NCBI GenBank assembly: GCA_038236705.1
Contig: JBBRZN010000013.1
Coordinates: 1-55,092, forward strand
Direction of reading: 5' to 3'
Source of the DNA: AC-32 sp038236705
GTDB taxonomy: Bacteria > Actinomycetota > Thermoleophilia > Gaiellales > Gaiellaceae
DNA: 55,092 nt
Each line of letters opens with the position of its first letter. The first letter of the stretch is position 1. Under the pieces are notes generated by a model. That model was not told the origin of the DNA. It ran no database searches and saw only the letters and a list, made by a program, of their open reading frames with translations. A program made the position numbers and the translations under genes. This document shows, in pieces, positions 52,066 through 55,092 of the stretch.

Positions 52066-52733
52066 ATCGCCGTGAACGATTCCACCTCCAGCGAGGCGCC
52101 GCCGACGAGCGCGCCGTCCACGTCCGGCTGCGAGAGCAGCTCCTCGGCGTTGTCCGGCTTGACCGAGCCGCCGTACAGCACCGGCACGGGCAGGAGGGTC
52201 TTGATGAACGCGTGCGCCTCCCGCGCCTGCTCGGGCGTGGCGGTCTTGCCGGTGCCGATCGCCCAGACGGGTTCGTAGGCGAGCACGAGTTGTTCGCTCA
52301 CGCCGGTCGCCTCGGCAATCGCCTCCACCTGGAGCCGGAGGACGAGCTCCATCTGGCCCGACTCGCGCTCCTCCTCGGACTCGCCCACGCAGGCGATCAC
52401 GCGCAGGCCGTGCTCGAGCGCGGCGAGGGTGCGGCGCGCGACGGTCTCGTCGGTCTCGCCGAAGTACTGCCGCCGCTCCGAGTGGCCGACGATCGCCCCG
52501 GACACGCCGAGCTCGACCAGCATCGGGGCCGAGACCTCGCCCGTGTAGGCGCCCTCGGCGGCCCAGTGCACGTTCTGGGCGAAGACGGTCTGCCCGCTCT
52601 GCACCGCGACGTGCAGCGACGCGAACGCCGGGCAGAGCACCGCCTCGATGCCGGCGGGCGGCGAGAAAGCGTTGCAGAACTCCCGCGTCTCGCGCGGGCC
52701 CTTGTACATCTTCCAGTTGCCGGAGATCAGCAT
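52041..52733 (-). CDS. tpiA: Triosephosphate isomerase
   Basis: 230 residues, slightly short of the usual 250. Catalytic residues visible: Lys in GNWKMYK, His in IVGHSERRQYFGE, Glu in AYEPVWAIGTGKTA, and phosphate-binding LYGGSVKPDNA. Three bases after pgk, overlapping gpmI. Confidence 0.96.
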   Translation of the reverse strand: MLISGNWKMYKGPRETREFCNAFSPPAGIEAVLCPAFASLHVAVQSGQTVFAQNVHWAAEGAYTGEVSAPMLVELGVSGAIVGHSERRQYFGETDETVARRTLAALEHGLRVIACVGESEEERESGQMELVLRLQVEAIAEATGVSEQLVLAYEPVWAIGTGKTATPEQAREAHAFIKTLLPVPVLYGGSVKPDNAEELLSQPDVDGALVGGASLEVESFTAICQAAAAI

Positions 52734-52736
52734 CGG

Positions 52737-53780
52737 TCAGGCCTCCGGGATCACGTTCACGCCGGGAAGCTCCTTGCCGGCGAGGAGCTCGAGCGCCGCG
52801 CCACCGCCGGTCGAGAGCCACGACACCTCGTCCTCCAGGCCCAGCTCGCGGAGCGCCCGTGCCGAGTCGGCACCGCCGACCACGGAGTACGCGTCGGACC
52901 GCGCGACCGCCTCGGCCACGGCCTTCGTCCCCTCGGCGAAGCGAGGCCACTCGAAGACCCCCATAGGCCCGTTCCAGAAGATCGTCCTCGCCTTGCCAAT
53001 CTCGGCCGCGAAGCCCTCGCGCGTCTCCGGGCCGATGTCCAGGCCGAGCCAGCCCTCGGGCAGCTCGTCGTAGGGCGCGATCTTCGCCGCGGCATCGGCC
53101 TCGAACGCCGCCGCGGCGACCACGTCGCGCGGAAGCTCGACCGGGAAGGCGAGCGGGTTGTGCTCGCGCAGCTTCTCGGCCATCTTGCCGCCCGCGAGCA
53201 CCGTGTCGGCGCGGCCGCCGAGGTTGCGCAGCACCTCGAGCTTGTCCTCCACCTTCGCGCCGCCGGAGATGAGCACGAAGGGCCGCTCGACCTCGCCGAG
53301 GAGCTTGGCGAGCTCTTCCAGCTCGCGCTCGAGCAGGAGGCCCGCGTAGGCCGGCAGCAGCTGCGCGACCCCGACCGTGGAGGCGTGCGCCCGGTGCACC
53401 GACCCGAATGCGTCCTGGACGAAGAGGTGGCGGCCCTCCGCGAGCTTGCGCGCGAACTCGGGGTCGTTCTTCGTCTCGCCGGGATCGAAGCGCGTGTTCT
53501 CGAGCACATCGATCCGTTCGTCCGGAAGCAACTCGCGCAGCCGCCGGGCCACGGGCGTCATCAAGAACGCAGGGTCGGCCCCCTTCGGGCGGCCCAGGTG
53601 AGAGCAGACCGCGACCTCCGCAGCGTCGTGCTCGAGCAGGTACTCGAGCGTGGGCAGCGCCTTGCGGATCCGGTTGTCGTCGGCAACGCGGCCGTCCTCG
53701 AGCGGCACGTTCAGGTCGGCGCGCACGAGCACGTGCTTGCCGCCCACGTCGGCCTGCCGAACGGAGCGCGGTCGATACAA
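52737..53780 (-). CDS. pgk: Phosphoglycerate kinase, compact form
   Basis: ATP-forming step of glycolysis. 347 residues from TTG 53780, one base after the gapA stop, against about 390-400 for the family. All key motifs are present: VRADLNVPL, SHLGRPKG, LENTRF, DAFGSVHRAHAS, SGGAKVEDK, FWNGPMGVFEW, STGGGAALELLAG. Two segments are short by about 20-25 residues each: between HLGRPKG and LENTRF (N-domain), and after GGKMAEKL (C-domain). GGGDS reads GGADS. Probably functional. Confidence 0.93.
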   Translation of the reverse strand: MYRPRSVRQADVGGKHVLVRADLNVPLEDGRVADDNRIRKALPTLEYLLEHDAAEVAVCSHLGRPKGADPAFLMTPVARRLRELLPDERIDVLENTRFDPGETKNDPEFARKLAEGRHLFVQDAFGSVHRAHASTVGVAQLLPAYAGLLLERELEELAKLLGEVERPFVLISGGAKVEDKLEVLRNLGGRADTVLAGGKMAEKLREHNPLAFPVELPRDVVAAAAFEADAAAKIAPYDELPEGWLGLDIGPETREGFAAEIGKARTIFWNGPMGVFEWPRFAEGTKAVAEAVARSDAYSVVGGADSARALRELGLEDEVSWLSTGGGAALELLAGKELPGVNVIPEA

Positions 53781-53781
53781 G

Positions 53782-54807
53782 CTACGCCGAAACGGCAGCC
53801 GGAAGCGTCGCTCCGACCTTCGCGACGAGGTCCACGAGCCGACAGGAGTAACCCCACTCGTTGTCGTACCAGCCGAGGACCTTGACCATGTTCCCATTCG
53901 TCATCGTCAGGTCGCTGTCGAAGATCGACGAGAACGACGAGTGGATGATGTCCGTCGAGACGAGCGGCTCCTCCGAGTAGCTGAGGATTCCCTCGAAGTT
54001 CCCGGTGTCCGCCCTGGCACTGAAGACCTGGTTGACCTCGTCGGGACTGGTCTCGCGGCCCACGCGGCAGACGAGGTCGACGATCGAGCCGGTCGGGACC
54101 GGCGCGCGCATGGCCATTCCATCCACCTTGCCCTGAAGGTCGGGCAGCACGAGCCCGATCGCGCGGGCGGCGCCCGTCGAGGTCGGGATCAGGTTGATCG
54201 CGGCGGCGCGGGCCCGCCGCAGGTCCTCGTGCGGCAGATCGAGAATGCGCTGGTCGTTCGTGTAGGCGTGGATCGTGGTCATGAAGCCCTGCTCGATCGT
54301 GAACTCGTCGTGCAGCACCTTCGCGAGCGGCGCGACGCAGTTCGTCGTGCAGGAGGCATTCGAGATCACGTGGTGCGACTCCGGGTCGTAGGCGTCGTCG
54401 TTCACGCCGAGCACCATCGTCACGTCGGGCCCCTTGGCCGGCGCCGAGATGATCACCTTCCTCGCTCCTCCGTCGAGGTGCTTCGCGGCTCCGTCCCGGT
54501 CGGTGAAGAAGCCGGTCGACTCGATCACGACGTCCACGCCGAGATCGCCCCAGGGGAGGCTGCCCGGGTCGCGCTCGGCCAGGATCTTGAGCTCCTGGCC
54601 CTCGACGGTGATCGTGCCATCGCCTACCTGAACGTCCTTGCCGAGCGGGCCGAGCACGGAGTCGAACTTGAGCAGGTGCGCCATCGTGGCCGCGTCGCCT
54701 AGATCGTTCGCCGCGACGACCTCGAAGTCCCCGCCGCGCTGAAGGTGCGCCCGGAAGAAGTTGCGCCCAATGCGTCCGAAGCCGTTGATCCCTACCCGAA
54801 TAGCCAC
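53782..54807 (-). CDS. gapA: Glyceraldehyde-3-phosphate dehydrogenase
   Basis: 341 residues from GTG 54807, with AGGGGAGG upstream. N-terminal GINGFGRIGRNFFRAHL (NAD binding), catalytic Cys in SNASCTTNCVAPL, GAARAIGLVLPDLQGK and WYDNEWGYSCRLVD. First gene of gapA-pgk-tpiA-gpmI-sigma. A series of strong hairpins lies in its upstream region. Confidence 0.96.
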   Translation of the reverse strand: MAIRVGINGFGRIGRNFFRAHLQRGGDFEVVAANDLGDAATMAHLLKFDSVLGPLGKDVQVGDGTITVEGQELKILAERDPGSLPWGDLGVDVVIESTGFFTDRDGAAKHLDGGARKVIISAPAKGPDVTMVLGVNDDAYDPESHHVISNASCTTNCVAPLAKVLHDEFTIEQGFMTTIHAYTNDQRILDLPHEDLRRARAAAINLIPTSTGAARAIGLVLPDLQGKVDGMAMRAPVPTGSIVDLVCRVGRETSPDEVNQVFSARADTGNFEGILSYSEEPLVSTDIIHSSFSSIFDSDLTMTNGNMVKVLGWYDNEWGYSCRLVDLVAKVGATLPAAVSA

Positions 54808-54868
54808 GAAATCCTCCCCTTAGCTTTGCCCATCGAGTCTAAACGAGCACTCCTCCGGGGCGGGCCGC

Positions 54869-54969
54869 CTCGGCAACGCTTGCGTTGCCGAGATTAGAGG
54901 GCGTGCGGGCTTTGCCCGTGCGCCCGTCTGATCCCTCCGGCCCGCCAGCAAAGCTGGCGGGCCGGAGGG
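54869..54969. repeat. Three consecutive hairpins upstream of gapA
   Basis: CTCGGCAACG-CTTG-CGTTGCCGAG (54869-54892); a 12-bp hairpin with a TTT loop and two G.U pairs in plus-strand RNA (54899-54925); and a perfect 17-bp stem with an AAA loop (54933-54969). Within 100 bp and about 60 bp from the gapA start. No gene is convincing in 54808-55092. They may be terminators of a gene off the right edge, a structured leader, or palindromic repeats. Confidence 0.75.
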
Positions 54970-55092
54970 GAAGCTCCGAGGACGACCTCCCCCTCCGCAT
55001 TGTCGCGCTCCGGACCTTGGCGACGGACGGGGTCTGAATCCATCGCCGGACGAGCGCGAACCCGCCGCGGCACAGTATTACGCACTGCGGTG

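Noticed and set aside
50617..52950. 777-residue frame covering gpmI and more
   Set aside because: The N-terminal half is an Arg-rich shadow of tpiA and pgk; gpmI starts at TTG 52065.
54894..55085. 63-residue minus ORF at the right edge
   Set aside because: It runs through the palindromic hairpins, has no ribosome site and an unstructured basic composition.

Overview
The window is GC-rich DNA (roughly two-thirds G+C by eye) that looks like an actinobacterium, probably class Thermoleophilia (Gaiellales/Solirubrobacterales type). This is inferred from codon use, frequent GTG/TTG starts, ATGA-coupled operons, a mycobacterial-style PyrR leader, LexA boxes of the CGAAC-N4-GTTCG type, tandem M29 peptidases and many long cyclase/kinase/MFS genes. 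The taxonomy is an impression, not a search result. Most of the window is housekeeping chromosome. Two tRNA-linked integrative elements interrupt it.

Region 1 (1-5.5 kb, minus): pyrimidine operon pyrR-pyrB-pyrC-nucleotidyltransferase-carA. It is tightly overlapped and preceded by a PyrR-binding loop and a tiny coupled leader ORF. The left edge looks chimeric: carA loses its normal end and runs into a transketolase fragment. Region 2 (5.5-16.4 kb): rnz-DUF2007-methyltransferase, a frameshifted SnoaL-like gene, a tandem ~205-bp repeat, an SOS-controlled LysM gene divergent from a CaCA antiporter, two M29 aminopeptidases with a secreted glycoside hydrolase, a DgcN/DgcA-type pair, an MFS exporter and tRNA-Arg(CCG).

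Region 3 (16.4-19.2 kb): a decayed element (E1) in the 3' end of tRNA-Arg. Region 4 (19.2-35.3 kb): a DUF4242 protein, a cyclase-ATPase signalling protein, secreted and surface proteins (Ig-repeat protein plus proline-rich membrane partner, an STG-repeat membrane protein, an L,D-transpeptidase), CorA, a second MFS, a HIT protein, and hemA-hemL. Region 5 (35.3-41.1 kb): element E2 in tRNA-Gly(CCC). It has an excisionase-like gene and a multiply frameshifted integrase, carries a glycosyltransferase and small genes, and shares a nearly identical block with E1 at the same place relative to attP.

Region 6 (41.1-55.1 kb): central carbon and translation genes: class I aldolase, GlpX phosphatase, argS (HIGH motif replaced), an M48 protease, metallophosphoesterase-lipoprotein-Ser/Thr kinase, and a gapA-pgk-tpiA-gpmI operon translationally coupled to an ECF sigma factor. 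Aldolase, GlpX and the gap operon together cover lower glycolysis and gluconeogenesis.

Several genes carry single-base frameshifts (near 6.84, 16.64, 34.25, 38.47, 39.03, 39.9-40.7 and 49.9 kb). Some may be real decay, but their spread suggests residual sequencing or assembly indels, which should be kept in mind when reading the pseudogene calls.
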